The position numbers and the translations under genes were made by a program. Source: Bacteroides sp. (GTDB taxonomy: Bacteria; Bacteroidota; Bacteroidia; Bacteroidales; Muribaculaceae). Taken from it: 64,000 bases of DNA. The notes beneath the pieces were generated by a model. The model worked only from the letters and a program-made list of their open reading frames with translations. It was not told the DNA's origin and ran no database searches. Shown here one piece after another: positions 24,094-32,525 of the stretch; the first letter of the stretch is position 1, and every line of letters begins with the position of its first letter. The stretch spans positions 1-64,000 of the forward strand of contig JAAVDN010000009.1 of NCBI GenBank assembly GCA_014801785.1. Reading direction: 5' to 3'.

Positions 24094-24551
24094 TTTTTCT
24101 CACCACATTCACGTTTTGCATTGGGATTGGTGGTGTACCAGTCCACATAATCCCAGCCGGTACCGAAATGAGTGACACAAAGAATGAAACAGTCAAGTAA
24201 GTCGCTGTAAGTGAAGAGTAAGCCGAAAGTCTTAGTAAGATATTCCACATCCCATTTGGAGCAGTCAGTGATGTACCACTGGAATATTTCGACAGGGTTC
24301 TCACATTCGCCACATTCCGAACAAACCATATTGGGCCCAGACTGCTCCATTTCTCCGCCACATTCCGGACACTTGGGCTTAATCTCTTCACTTTCTTCAT
24401 CGTATTCAGGTTCATAGTCCAAATCGACGATAGGCTCAAAATTATCCCAGACGGAATCATCTATCTCAGGAATATTGTTACAAAGAACCAGTGCATTGTT
24501 GCACCATTTCACAGCCACTGCGTAGTTGGTGTGATACAACTCTTGTTTCAT
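24090..24551 (-). CDS. Zinc-ribbon hypothetical protein
   Basis: The 153-residue product has a central zinc ribbon (CPEC at about 60-63, CSECGEC at about 74-80) flanked by an acidic N-terminal region and a C-terminal aromatic domain. Nucleic-acid or protein binding is plausible. It overlaps both neighbours by ATGA. Confidence 0.6.
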   Translation of the reverse strand: MKQELYHTNYAVAVKWCNNALVLCNNIPEIDDSVWDNFEPIVDLDYEPEYDEESEEIKPKCPECGGEMEQSGPNMVCSECGECENPVEIFQWYITDCSKWDVEYLTKTFGLLFTYSDLLDCFILCVTHFGTGWDYVDWYTTNPNAKRECGEKK

Positions 24552-25150
24552 TGCTGTTCTGATTTTTTATGTTTGCACATCATTTCTTTTCGGAACTGCT
24601 CTTTTGTAGGGAAATTCTCTAAATTTTCGTGACCATTGTCATCCTCAAAGAGCGCTTCCATAAGGTCGGCAGCCTCAACTGTGAGAAGGTGATTGTAAAT
24701 ACGTTCACCTATCCAATCTGGATAATCAAAGACATCTTCTGCCTCTTCTTTTTCTTCATCAGTCAAGGCGAAATCCATATAATCACCGGAGAAACAGTTT
24801 TCATATAGACTGACCATTCCGTCAGTTCCCTCCCTTTCTTTGATACCTTGAAGGAAGTTGACAAACCATTCTTCGATAAATTCCTCCAAGTCATCATCAT
24901 TGAGATAATTGGGGTCATGCTGAAGATCGAAATCCTCTTCGTTCTTGTAGCCGAGGTGCTGGGCGAGAGTATCGAAATCGAACCAAAACACATCATTAAT
25001 GGCTGTATCAGTCCAACCATCGACAGGCTCGATCTCTTCCAGAAATTCCTCAATGCTGTCAAGTTCGGAGGCGGAACAATTATCAGCACGGTCTTTGCCT
25101 CCACTCCAAAATTTGAAGTTTTGGAGACTATCTTCTACTATATATTTCAT
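24548..25150 (-). CDS. Conserved acidic hypothetical protein
   Basis: The 200-residue product begins with LQNFKFWSGGKDRADNCSAS and contains INDVFWFDFDTLAQHLGY, a pattern I recognise as a widespread small family of Bacteroidales elements without known function. It is strongly acidic throughout and ends with a basic MMCKHKKSE tail. Confidence 0.65.
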   Translation of the reverse strand: MKYIVEDSLQNFKFWSGGKDRADNCSASELDSIEEFLEEIEPVDGWTDTAINDVFWFDFDTLAQHLGYKNEEDFDLQHDPNYLNDDDLEEFIEEWFVNFLQGIKEREGTDGMVSLYENCFSGDYMDFALTDEEKEEAEDVFDYPDWIGERIYNHLLTVEAADLMEALFEDDNGHENLENFPTKEQFRKEMMCKHKKSEQQ

Positions 25151-25165
25151 ATCTTAGTCGGTTTT

Positions 25166-25456
25166 TTATGTTTGTGATTCATCATATCCATACATTTTAC
25201 CTTTCGAGAATTTACGCTGGAAATAATAATGCGCTTCTTTGTGCTTAGGGGAATTACGGATAACGATATGGTCGCCATATTGGGAAACTTCCACTTCCAT
25301 ATTGGCAGGTAGCTTGGTACATTCAGGCCCCCAAGCTCCGTCATACCATATTTCATTTTTCTCAGTGTCTATGGTTGCACAGCCAAGATTGCACGGATCA
25401 CAATTAAGCTCCTCTGCAATAGCAAAAGCTAAAAATTGAGTGATTCCTAATCGCAT
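25166..25456 (-). CDS. Small hypothetical protein
   Basis: The 96-residue product has a helical start (ITQFLAFAIAEELNCD) and a beta-rich body. No motif was recognised. Confidence 0.55.
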   Translation of the reverse strand: MRLGITQFLAFAIAEELNCDPCNLGCATIDTEKNEIWYDGAWGPECTKLPANMEVEVSQYGDHIVIRNSPKHKEAHYYFQRKFSKGKMYGYDESQT

Positions 25457-25458
25457 AA

Positions 25459-25746
25459 CTAATAGAGTGTTGCAAAGTAGAACTTATTGTTAATACAGAA
25501 CAACCATTGTGGTTCGCACCCTTCTTTTGATACCATGATACGTTTCATACCATTTACATCATGCCAAGTGTCAAGTGGATGACTGTCTAAAATCAGCTCC
25601 CATCCAGGATAATTATGGTCTGACACTATCAAGAAGGGCTGGTTGTTATGATAGAAAATCTCTCCACACAAATGCGGAGCGCCATTATCGGCTATCCATT
25701 GCATTACTGCAACAGTACCTCTTTCTTTAAGATTTACGTTTGCCAC
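25459..25746 (-). CDS. Small hypothetical protein, GTG start
   Basis: The 95-residue product reads MANVNLKERGTVAVMQWIAD from a GTG start. The body is beta-rich with many aromatic residues. No function was recognised. Confidence 0.55.
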   Translation of the reverse strand: MANVNLKERGTVAVMQWIADNGAPHLCGEIFYHNNQPFLIVSDHNYPGWELILDSHPLDTWHDVNGMKRIMVSKEGCEPQWLFCINNKFYFATLY

Positions 25747-25764
25747 TTTATGTTAAGTTATAAG

Positions 25765-26241
25765 TTAGATTTCCATTTGGCGAATTTGTAGGATATGATG
25801 ATAATATCCATCATAATACTTGCCGATACCTTCATCTTCGTTGACTTTTGGGTAACAGATCTCATGATCCAAATCCTTGTAATCCCATTCTTTTATGGAC
25901 TGTAAGGCTTCATCCCATGTGGGAAAAGCGCCGATTATGTCATCTGTTCCTGAGGGTCCTTCATATTCATCGTAAGTATGATGCTGGATATAGAAAACCC
26001 GGGGTGGAATAGCGTGACTAACATTCAGTGGTTCGCCAACATATTTAATTTTGTCGGGCGATACAATAGACCATTGTACGTTGTGGATGCTAAAACCAAG
26101 CTCTTCGCTCAGAACATCGGCCAGATACCACGCTTCATCACCCTCATACTGATGGATGATTATGTCGGCACGTTCAGTGGTTATCTCTACGAATATCGTC
26201 TGTTCGCCATTCAGGATAGCGAAATACTTATTATTTGCCAT
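25765..26241 (-). CDS. Hypothetical protein
   Basis: The 158-residue product has a small beta-rich N-terminal domain (KYFAILNGEQTIFVEITTER) and an acidic centre. It shares one base with the upstream gene's stop. No family was recognised. Confidence 0.55.
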   Translation of the reverse strand: MANNKYFAILNGEQTIFVEITTERADIIIHQYEGDEAWYLADVLSEELGFSIHNVQWSIVSPDKIKYVGEPLNVSHAIPPRVFYIQHHTYDEYEGPSGTDDIIGAFPTWDEALQSIKEWDYKDLDHEICYPKVNEDEGIGKYYDGYYHHILQIRQMEI

Positions 26242-26519
26242 TATACTTCTTTGAAAAAGATTGGATATTTACCCAGTTCGGAGCAGCAGTTATAATTGGT
26301 GAAACTGAGAACATCACTCTCAAACGAATCGCCCCACCATACGGCATGTTCCTTATCAATGGGATATGGTGTAACCCACACACCGTCCACACTGCAAAGG
26401 CAGGGAAGCAGATAAACTGTTTTCCCAGCCTCATACAGTTTGCGAGCCTGAGTCTTGTTGATTTGCTTGATTTTCTTTTTCAAGCTGTTTGAGTATATCG
26501 GATTTGGGTATCGTAACAT
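26241..26519 (-). CDS. Small hypothetical protein
   Basis: The 92-residue product starts with a Lys-rich helix (LKKKIKQINKTQARKLYEAG) that resembles the start of other small Bacteroidales element proteins, then a beta-rich part. Function unknown. Confidence 0.55.
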   Translation of the reverse strand: MLRYPNPIYSNSLKKKIKQINKTQARKLYEAGKTVYLLPCLCSVDGVWVTPYPIDKEHAVWWGDSFESDVLSFTNYNCCSELGKYPIFFKEV

Positions 26520-27374
26520 TTATGCAGCCGTTTCTTTAAGTCCGTGTTCAGAAATTACTTCATCTATAAGCTCTTCGGTATCCATATAGTAACCCCAACA
26601 AGAGTCGATTTCTTCCCATTCAAATGTCTCAACTTCTCGTCCATCGGAGTAAACTTTCGTATATGACTCTTTCTTTTCCAAAACATAGCCTTTGACATCG
26701 CCCCACGCCCATTTGCCAATGCAATCGACCTCACCGTCGATAACGGTACGAGCTTGCTCTTGCCAAGTCTTATAATAATTAGGACTAAAACCGCAGCGCT
26801 TATCAAACATCTCTTTTGTCATATATGAGAAACCTCTCATATGATCATCCTGAGAATAGCCACAAGAACTCCATTCTTTTATCACAAAGTCCTTTGCACA
26901 CTCTTCGACAAGAGTCATTAAGTCCTCCTCATCCAGAGGCTCCAATAACTCCATTCGGTAATCATCACTTTTCAGAGCAGAAGGCTCAATTTCTATTTGA
27001 TTGACCCATTCTCCTTTATAAAAACCAGAGTTACATTTTGCTTGAAGTTCCCATTGACGCTCTGACCGATTATAAACAAGTCGTACATCGTTCACCTTAC
27101 CAGCTTTGATATACTTTACAATCGCTTTCTGTGTCACCACCTCAGCTACAACACGCTGGAGTATTTCGGTAGCGGAGTATTCACGAGGATTGGAAACATG
27201 CTCTTTCCAATCACAATTTTGACTTAGCCAATAACGTCCGCGTTCCAAATGTTCAAAAATATGAATTGCACCCATATCCCAATCTGTTACAGGACAAGAC
27301 GGACATTCGTCATAATATATCTTGATACGATAGTCACCAATCTCTTTGGTTTCTATTAATAAATTATCACTCAT
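26520..27374 (-). CDS. Hypothetical protein
   Basis: The ATG at 27374 (MSDNLLIETKEIGDYRIKIY) is chosen because the upstream gene ends at 27386. The product of about 284 residues has an N-terminal segment (YYDECPSCPVTDWDMGAIHI) that resembles a conserved accessory family of Bacteroidales phages, and a C-terminal part with a possible beta domain (GYVLEKKESYTKVYSDGREV). No enzymatic motif was identified. Confidence 0.6.
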   Translation of the reverse strand: MSDNLLIETKEIGDYRIKIYYDECPSCPVTDWDMGAIHIFEHLERGRYWLSQNCDWKEHVSNPREYSATEILQRVVAEVVTQKAIVKYIKAGKVNDVRLVYNRSERQWELQAKCNSGFYKGEWVNQIEIEPSALKSDDYRMELLEPLDEEDLMTLVEECAKDFVIKEWSSCGYSQDDHMRGFSYMTKEMFDKRCGFSPNYYKTWQEQARTVIDGEVDCIGKWAWGDVKGYVLEKKESYTKVYSDGREVETFEWEEIDSCWGYYMDTEELIDEVISEHGLKETAA

Positions 27375-27385
27375 AGTAGTAATGT

Positions 27386-28108
27386 TTATGTATGGCTTGA
27401 CCAACCGTATGTTGGCTCCATTTGATAGGAGCCGTTCACCATATAGCCTGTTTCGGGCCACCCATGAAAGATGATGCCACCTACCAGACCTTTCTTTCCA
27501 TTGGTGTACTCGCAAAAAGTAAACTCGTTGTATCCGGGATTGTAGGAAATCTGGATGTATTGGTCTTTTGCGACACGGCGATAATTATGAAAGCGCCGGA
27601 AAATCTCGATAAGGGATTTGTCATTGTGCGCCTCACATTCGCGGAGCAGTTCTTTGACTTTGGATAGCGTGATGTTGAAAAACTTGACCGGCACCTGAAC
27701 TTTCGTCGGAAGCGGGCCATTTTCCTTTATCCACTTCTCAGCAACTGGAGTCACTATATCGCGGCACACTTCACGCGCTTGCTTTTCTGTTATCTCCCTC
27801 ATGCCATCTGGCTCTATCAAGAAAATATGATCGCCACCCACAGCGGCAAGATAAGAGAGAAATGGGTTGCCGCCCTGAACGTAAGCGAATCGTGCCACCT
27901 CATTTTCACTGAAGTGTTTGTCGTACTCGCCCAAATACAAAAGATGAGTGTGACATTCCCCGACAATCCAAATCATCGAGAACTTAGAACTGTCAGCATT
28001 TTCGATATATGGACGGTCGTAATTTTCAAAGTCCGATTGAAAACGCTTCATTACATCAGCCACGATATTGCTCATGGTCTGAATTATTTTGGAGATATTC
28101 GGTGTCAT
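27386..28108 (-). CDS. Hypothetical protein
   Basis: The 240-residue product has a mixed alpha/beta N-terminal region (FSMIWIVGECHTHLLYLGEY) and a C-terminal beta-rich region. A C-H-T-H group could bind metal. A second in-frame ATG 11 codons later is an alternative start. It overlaps the small membrane gene upstream by ATGA. Confidence 0.55.
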   Translation of the reverse strand: MTPNISKIIQTMSNIVADVMKRFQSDFENYDRPYIENADSSKFSMIWIVGECHTHLLYLGEYDKHFSENEVARFAYVQGGNPFLSYLAAVGGDHIFLIEPDGMREITEKQAREVCRDIVTPVAEKWIKENGPLPTKVQVPVKFFNITLSKVKELLRECEAHNDKSLIEIFRRFHNYRRVAKDQYIQISYNPGYNEFTFCEYTNGKKGLVGGIIFHGWPETGYMVNGSYQMEPTYGWSSHT

Positions 28109-28344
28109 ACGAATGAGATTATGTTGGTATTGTCTTTGTGTTCCTTGTCAAGTAGCTTCTGGATGCGGGCAGAGCGTTTGTCATGCCACTTCCGATAAGC
28201 CTTGGTCTCAATGCCGAAATGAGGTCTGAGGATGTTGCGGCTCACCTTTAGCCATACTATGCGTCTTGCACAGAGGATGAGCGTAACAATGCCGACAAGA
28301 ATGGTCAGCACGGCATTGAGAATTTTGATTGATGTTTTTTTCAT
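28105..28344 (-). CDS. Small single-pass membrane protein
   Basis: The 79-residue product has one hydrophobic segment (about residues 9-25, LNAVLTILVGIVTLILCA) followed by a strongly basic cytoplasmic-type tail (KAYRKWHDKRSARIQKLL). Positive residues after the segment suggest the tail stays inside. Function unknown. Confidence 0.6.
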   Translation of the reverse strand: MKKTSIKILNAVLTILVGIVTLILCARRIVWLKVSRNILRPHFGIETKAYRKWHDKRSARIQKLLDKEHKDNTNIISFV

Positions 28345-28411
28345 TGTGAACCCGTTTTTGTTTATTAGAAAATTTATTGCTCATATTTTTCTTAATAGAC
28401 GTTAATAATTG

Positions 28412-28448
28412 ATAAAGGGCAATGCTCTGGGTAAACGCTGCCCTTTAT
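28412..28448 (-). terminator. Hairpin terminator
   Basis: ATAAAGGGCA and TGCCCTTTAT form a 10-base-pair stem after the stop of 28464-28985. The following T run is weak. The gap of about 120 bases to the next gene holds nothing else visible. Confidence 0.5.
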
Positions 28449-28463
28449 GCTCCTCCAATTGAT

Positions 28464-28985
28464 TCATGAAGCCTTGGGAAGTTTTAAGCCAAGAGCCTTG
28501 GCACATTCCTCCACGTTCGCGGTCTTGATAACCCAGCCCTCGCCGCCAGACAAATGGCTGTTGAAAACGCCTTTGAACTGTTCTTTGAGGATTTTGCGGA
28601 GTGGCTTGGTGTCGCCGCGAAGCACCCAGCAACGGTCGTTGTATTTCTCGAAAGTTAGTCCAAGTTTCTTGATGGCTTTGAGGTCAGTGATAGCGACCAA
28701 TGTGTCGGTGTCGCCGGCAGGCTTGGCTTCTGCCTTAGGAGCCTCAACAGGCTTGGTCTTGGCGGTCTTATCCTTTTTGGGCTTCGCGTCAGGCTTTGCA
28801 GGAGCAGCCGGAGCGGTCGCAGGTTTTGATGCAGTTTTTGCGTTGGGAGTGAGTTCTTTGAAACGAGCCTCATACGCTTCCTTAATCTGAACGCACATTG
28901 CATTAGCGGCAGATTTCAGTTCATCGGCAGTAGTGTACTGAGAAAATACGTCGGCAAGCATACTTGAAAAGCTGATTCTCATCAT
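28464..28985 (-). CDS. Hypothetical protein with Ala/Pro/Lys linker
   Basis: The start at 28985 or 28982 (MRISFSSMLADVF) is preferred because the track start lies inside a terminator hairpin. The product of about 173 residues has a helical N-terminal domain, a low-complexity Ala/Pro/Lys linker (about 50-95) and a C-terminal domain (DRCWVLRGDTKPLRKILKEQ … GGEGWVI) resembling a small module seen in Bacteroidetes proteins that starts with a GDTKP motif. The module's function is unknown. Confidence 0.65.
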   Translation of the reverse strand: MMRISFSSMLADVFSQYTTADELKSAANAMCVQIKEAYEARFKELTPNAKTASKPATAPAAPAKPDAKPKKDKTAKTKPVEAPKAEAKPAGDTDTLVAITDLKAIKKLGLTFEKYNDRCWVLRGDTKPLRKILKEQFKGVFNSHLSGGEGWVIKTANVEECAKALGLKLPKAS

Positions 28986-29008
28986 TTTGATTTTGTTTTG
29001 GGAGTTAA

Positions 29009-29043
29009 AGAAAAAGGTCGGCACCTCAGATGAAGTACCGACC
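29009..29043 (-). terminator. Intrinsic terminator
   Basis: On the minus strand GGTCGG and CCGACC pair around a 16-base loop and are followed by TTTTTC. It separates 29064-29231 from the downstream gene. Confidence 0.65.
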
Positions 29044-29063
29044 ATAGTTTTGGTTTTGGCAGT

Positions 29064-29231
29064 TTAATCCTCTGCCATAGGATCGCGCTCATTGAGAATA
29101 TCCTCGATACCCTCAAAATCCTGACTGAGCAGTTCGATTTCGGCGGTGTCGTTGGACGCCATCATTTTTTCTGCAAGTCGGTCACGCTCTGCCTCCAGTT
29201 CGGAGACAGACATTTCATAATAATTTGCCAT
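29064..29231 (-). CDS. Small acidic protein (55 residues)
   Basis: This frame is below the ORF-track cutoff. It reads MANYYEMSVSELEAERDRLA and ends ILNERDPMAED. It is predicted helical and acidic, lies between two co-directional genes and ends just before a terminator. Function unknown. Confidence 0.6.
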   Translation of the reverse strand: MANYYEMSVSELEAERDRLAEKMMASNDTAEIELLSQDFEGIEDILNERDPMAED

Positions 29232-29238
29232 AGCCTTG

Positions 29239-29544
29239 TTAGTTTAGAATTATACGTTTACGGTTGGTTTTCTTGTTTATGACCACAGCGAGACGACATT
29301 TTGCCTCGTGTTTCTTACAGAGATTGTAAGACTCCACAACGCGTCGGGAGGTTTGTATCAGTTCACCGGCATACAGGAAATAGAACTTGGTCACTTTGTT
29401 GCCTTTGGAATTGACACTCTCATCTTCCACGATTTTGACTATCTCCGAATTATTGACGGGGATTGTGTCGTTCTTTACTTCATCAGCGGCATAGGCAGAT
29501 ATGGCGGCCAGCGCGAGAACCAGTGTGAGAATGATTTTCTTCAT
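29239..29544 (-). CDS. Small exported protein
   Basis: The 101-residue product has a clear signal peptide (MKKIILTLVLALAAISAYA, likely cut after AYA) followed by a basic mature part (RLAVVINKKTNRKRIILN). It should be periplasmic. No family was recognised. Confidence 0.7.
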   Translation of the reverse strand: MKKIILTLVLALAAISAYAADEVKNDTIPVNNSEIVKIVEDESVNSKGNKVTKFYFLYAGELIQTSRRVVESYNLCKKHEAKCRLAVVINKKTNRKRIILN

Positions 29545-29556
29545 CGTTAGGAGTTT

Positions 29557-29976
29557 TTAGAGGTTTGCACTCGTGTTAGTCATCTCAAATTCAGAATCGG
29601 GCATAAAGGTGAACACTTCCAGGCCGTCATAACTGTAATCGTCATTCAGCACCAGGCAGCCAACGAGTTTACGGTCATTTTCGATATGATACTGCACGAG
29701 CTGATAAGTTTCAAGGTCAACTATGATTTCACACTCGAACATATTTGCGTCGGCATCGTCATAGAGTAGACAATAGGCATCGTCATACTCGTATTCCTCC
29801 ACAACATATGCAGAGGAGAAAAACATTCCACTCACAGGATGATTCTCAGCCGGATAATCGGCAAGAGATTCAATGATTTCGTCTTGATATTTAACGAATG
29901 AGGCAGCGACGGCGCAGCCGATACCGAGAAGAGCGGCGAGACAGCCGACCGCAACAAGTTTGAAAAGCGAGTTCAT
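29557..29976 (-). CDS. Membrane-anchored acidic protein
   Basis: The 139-residue product has an N-terminal hydrophobic segment (about residues 5-26, LVAVGCLAALLGIGCAVAAS) and an acidic, Tyr/Asp-rich remainder (YVVEEYEYDDAYCLLYDDAD). It is likely anchored in the inner membrane with the acidic part outside. Function unknown. Confidence 0.6.
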   Translation of the reverse strand: MNSLFKLVAVGCLAALLGIGCAVAASFVKYQDEIIESLADYPAENHPVSGMFFSSAYVVEEYEYDDAYCLLYDDADANMFECEIIVDLETYQLVQYHIENDRKLVGCLVLNDDYSYDGLEVFTFMPDSEFEMTNTSANL

Positions 29977-30089
29977 TTTTCGTTGGATTTTGAAGGGTTA
30001 GCGTAATTGATGTAGTTGCCACCAGAGCAGGAAGCAACTCTCACAGCCACACGAGGGCGACCGCAGATGTAATAAACTGTTGTAATCAT
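29973..30089 (-). CDS. Tiny protein (38 residues)
   Basis: This frame is too short for the ORF track. It reads MITTVYYICGRPRVAVRVAS and ends SKSNEK, with its TGA overlapping the next ATG as ATGA, the coupling used throughout this block. That junction is the main support. Confidence 0.5.
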   Translation of the reverse strand: MITTVYYICGRPRVAVRVASCSGGNYINYANPSKSNEK

Positions 30090-30111
30090 TTTGTTGGAAT
30101 TTATTGAGTTG

Positions 30112-30606
30112 TTAAAGTTTCTCCATACGGGCAGCATTGGCAATGCGAGTTGAAAGACTCATTTTAGGGGCGTGTTTGCGTGAAGGTCTTGAACCCTTTG
30201 CGGCATTAAATATCTCTTTTGCCGACATATCCCAAATAGGTTTGGAAGTGTCACGACACTCAAAATCAGAAAGAGCCTTTTCTACACTTACATTACGAGT
30301 GGCATGAAGCACCGTCACACGCTTTCCCTCGATGACATAGTGTGCCCGGAACCGCAAATTTGCTTGGGATTGAGCGGTTACTTGACGACGTTGTTCCGCC
30401 ATACGTCCACTAATTCCCCACAAGTTTCCGATACGACCCAGTACTACCTTATGCCGGCGGATGCTACATTTTCCGATATACTCTATCTCTTCACGCTTGA
30501 AGTTTTCGGCATTGATATGTGCCTCACTCAAACGCAAAAGCCCAACACCATAGGCGTTGAGCTCAGATTTGGGCATAGATACCCCTTTGAAGGTTTTTGT
30601 TGCCAT
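30112..30606 (-). CDS. Basic hypothetical protein
   Basis: The ATG at 30606 (MATKTFKGVSMPKSELNAYG) is preferred to the longer track ORF, which would include a separate small gene's 3' end. The product of about 164 residues is basic (RRHKVVLGRIGNLW, EQRRQVTAQSQANLRFRAHY). It may bind nucleic acid. No domain was recognised. Confidence 0.6.
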   Translation of the reverse strand: MATKTFKGVSMPKSELNAYGVGLLRLSEAHINAENFKREEIEYIGKCSIRRHKVVLGRIGNLWGISGRMAEQRRQVTAQSQANLRFRAHYVIEGKRVTVLHATRNVSVEKALSDFECRDTSKPIWDMSAKEIFNAAKGSRPSRKHAPKMSLSTRIANAARMEKL

Positions 30607-30658
30607 TGCATTGAATTTTATTGGTTGACGCTTAGGGGACTCGAACACCATTGCACAC

Positions 30659-30808
30659 CTATGGCTTGTACTTCGCCACGAATGTTGCGTCATAAATACG
30701 GTTCTTCATAACAATGCCACCGATTTTTGACATTGCCCCATCAGATAGTCTAAACCCATCATCCGGCACACAGGCGCCACATACCCCGATAGTGGCAAAA
30801 GTATTCAT
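30659..30808 (-). CDS. Small protein (49 residues)
   Basis: This frame is not in the ORF track. It reads MNTFATIGVCGACVPDDGFR and ends FVAKYKP. It is the first open frame behind the second copy of the repeated leader (30848-30917), in the same relation as 30953-31567 to the first copy. Function unknown. Confidence 0.5.
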   Translation of the reverse strand: MNTFATIGVCGACVPDDGFRLSDGAMSKIGGIVMKNRIYDATFVAKYKP

Positions 30809-30847
30809 TTACGAGGACACCAATTCACACCCGGTGCTTTGGGTGGG

Positions 30848-30917
30848 CAGTGACCCCACACGAGAGCGGTCACAACTGCTTTATGTTAATATTTGGTGGG
30901 TGTGGGGGACTTACATC
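30848..30917 (-). promoter_or_regulatory. Repeated leader element, copy 2
   Basis: On the minus strand this 70-base segment shares a run of about 30 nearly identical bases (GCAGTTGTGACCGCTCT …) with 31569-31640. GTGACC can pair with GGTCAC, or CCCCACAC can pair with GTGTGGGG; both use the same 3' bases, so the two folds exclude each other, as in attenuators or riboswitch-like leaders. Confidence 0.5.
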
Positions 30918-30952
30918 CCCAATGTCGCTAAAGTTCATCCAATAGTTGAGGC

Positions 30953-31567
30953 TCAGAAATACACCTCATCCTTTTCGATTTCCACGATTTCGCGGCTCTG
31001 TTTGCCGTTTTCATCCTCCACCACGCGGATGATGCACAGATTTTCCATCTCTTCCCATGCCATTTCAGACTCCACAGAACGGTCATTGTACTTCTTGAAG
31101 TCACGCCCCTGTTTCAGACCGCGCAGAATGATTGCGACAGTCCACTTGTCGTCGGCGATTTCCGACAGCATGAAGCGTGAAACGCACTTGCCGTCAATCT
31201 TTGCAGCCTCTTCAGGGGTATAGACACGATAGACCGTACCCTCTTCGTCCTTGTACTTCGCCGGCACGTTCTTGAACACGCACATTTTGCTCTCTTCGGT
31301 CTGCATAGAGTCATTCCACCCTTTACGAATAGTGCCGGGGGTGTAGCCTTTTTTCGTCACTTTTCCCTTTTTGTTGGTAGTCGTGAAACGCTCCACGCCC
31401 ATTGCGCTCATGAAGCCCTCCACAGTCATGCCGTCGCACGAGGGCAGTTTTTGGGTGTAGAGGGTCTCAAAGGTACGGAGTACCTGCGTGAGTTGCGAGG
31501 TTTTCGCGATGATTTCGCGTGTTCCACCGTTGATTTGCTTTGCGTTGAGGGCTATATTTGTAGCCAT
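30953..31567 (-). CDS. Hypothetical protein
   Basis: The ATG at 31567 (MATNIALNAKQINGGTREII) is preferred; the track start lies in the leader repeat. The product of about 204 residues has a helical N-terminal region, a basic part (TTTNKKGKVTKKGYTPGTIR) and an acidic C terminus. It lies directly behind the leader repeat, about 2 bases after it, so expression may depend on that element. No family was recognised. Confidence 0.65.
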   Translation of the reverse strand: MATNIALNAKQINGGTREIIAKTSQLTQVLRTFETLYTQKLPSCDGMTVEGFMSAMGVERFTTTNKKGKVTKKGYTPGTIRKGWNDSMQTEESKMCVFKNVPAKYKDEEGTVYRVYTPEEAAKIDGKCVSRFMLSEIADDKWTVAIILRGLKQGRDFKKYNDRSVESEMAWEEMENLCIIRVVEDENGKQSREIVEIEKDEVYF

Positions 31568-31568
31568 G

Positions 31569-31640
31569 ATGATATAGTGACCCCACACAAGAGCGGTCAC
31601 AACTGCATTGAGGTTGATATGTAGTGGGTGGGGAGTACTT
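31569..31640 (-). promoter_or_regulatory. Repeated leader element, copy 1
   Basis: This copy ends right before the ATG at 31567. It has the same GTGACC/GGTCAC stem and a competing CCCCAC/GTGGGG pairing as copy 2. The shared core is far more similar than the flanking sequence, which suggests a duplicated control element. Confidence 0.5.
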
Positions 31641-31712
31641 GCAAGGGCATAATATGCCACACTCCCTGTGCCGCTTTGACGGACTCACCCTATAAAGTGT
31701 TGATTGGATACA

Positions 31713-31856
31713 TTATTCTCCAGAACGATACGGCTTGTGCTCCGCGTATAGTCTGAACACGCCCACCAGGGGAAACACAGGGTGCTTTTTCACCCACTTT
31801 TTGTGCGCTTTCGCTTGGGCTGCCTTACCCTTACTCGCGCCAGTGTATTTGCACAT
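31713..31856 (-). CDS. Small basic protein (47 residues)
   Basis: This frame is below the ORF-track cutoff. It reads MCKYTGASKGKAAQAKAHKK and is strongly basic. It starts just after the stop of another tiny frame (TGA-A-ATG). The local sequence is more GC-rich than the neighbours. The plus-strand ORF 31735-32214 is considered its shadow. DNA or RNA binding is possible. Confidence 0.5.
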   Translation of the reverse strand: MCKYTGASKGKAAQAKAHKKWVKKHPVFPLVGVFRLYAEHKPYRSGE

Positions 31857-31857
31857 T

Positions 31858-31959
31858 TCAGACTTTTTTGCGCTCTATGCTATCCGATTGGGTCGTTTCA
31901 CCCCACAAGTCGGACAAAGGTTTCCCCCGAATGGTCACATTACTCCACTCTTCCCCCAT
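31858..31959 (-). CDS. Tiny protein (33 residues)
   Basis: The frame reads MGEEWSNVTIRGKPLSDLWG and ends two bases before the next small gene's ATG. An AAAGCAGT motif lies 14 bases upstream of the start, as before several other genes in this block. It is the most upstream minus-strand gene of the early block. Confidence 0.4.
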   Translation of the reverse strand: MGEEWSNVTIRGKPLSDLWGETTQSDSIERKKV

Positions 31960-32148
31960 GCGCAGGGGCCCCACTGCTTTATGCGTGCGCACTTTACGCA
32001 CCGCGCACAATGGTATTTTTACGACTTAATCATTGAAATGGTTTGCTACTTCACTACTTCACACACTTTTCACCTATATACGCAAATCATGGACTTACAA
32101 AGGATAAAGCGAAAATTTGCTAAATTTTCCTCACTCATGGAGTCAAGG

Positions 32149-32160
32149 GGTTTCACTTTT
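32149..32160. promoter_or_regulatory. GTTTCACTT element, single copy
   Basis: GGTTTCACTTTT matches one arm of the repeated palindrome found at 32526-32552 and 32661-32686. It lies about 190 bases upstream of the first small minus-strand gene. Confidence 0.45.
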
Positions 32161-32209
32161 CGCACCTATTACCAAAGGTCGTCAAGCATCAGACTTGTCA
32201 ATGTTCTCT

Positions 32210-32259
32210 TGTAAGATGTTTGAGAGGTTCGGGAGCTAATCCGGTTCTCAAATCTTACA
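32210..32259. promoter_or_regulatory. Long imperfect inverted repeat
   Basis: TGTAAGAT-g-TTTGAGA pairs with TCTCAAATCTTACA over 15 bases with one bulge, around a 20-base loop. It has no T run, so an operator, recombination site or RNA element is as likely as a terminator. Confidence 0.45.
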
Positions 32260-32525
32260 CCACAAAATTGTAATGGTCTGTGGACGGTTGCAACATTGAC
32301 TGAAAAAATTTTTTGAAACAGTCAATCTTTTATATCTATAAAGGTATAAGGTTGTTTTAAAGAACACAAAACACTGAAAATCAAATAGTTATAAATCTTT
32401 ATTTTTCCGTAAATTTTTTTGAGTGAGGGGAGATTTTTATGTTTGAAATAGTGACAAAATGGATAAGGGGTCATTAGAGTGTTAAATAAATGTTAAAATA
32501 TGGAGTTACACCTATATATAAAAGA

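Noticed and set aside
30625-30705. A functional tRNA gene
   Set aside because: T-stem has mismatches and there is no proper D or anticodon arm.
31735-32214. Plus-strand ORF of 159 codons
   Set aside because: It has no coding character and lies opposite two small minus-strand frames that fit the operon.
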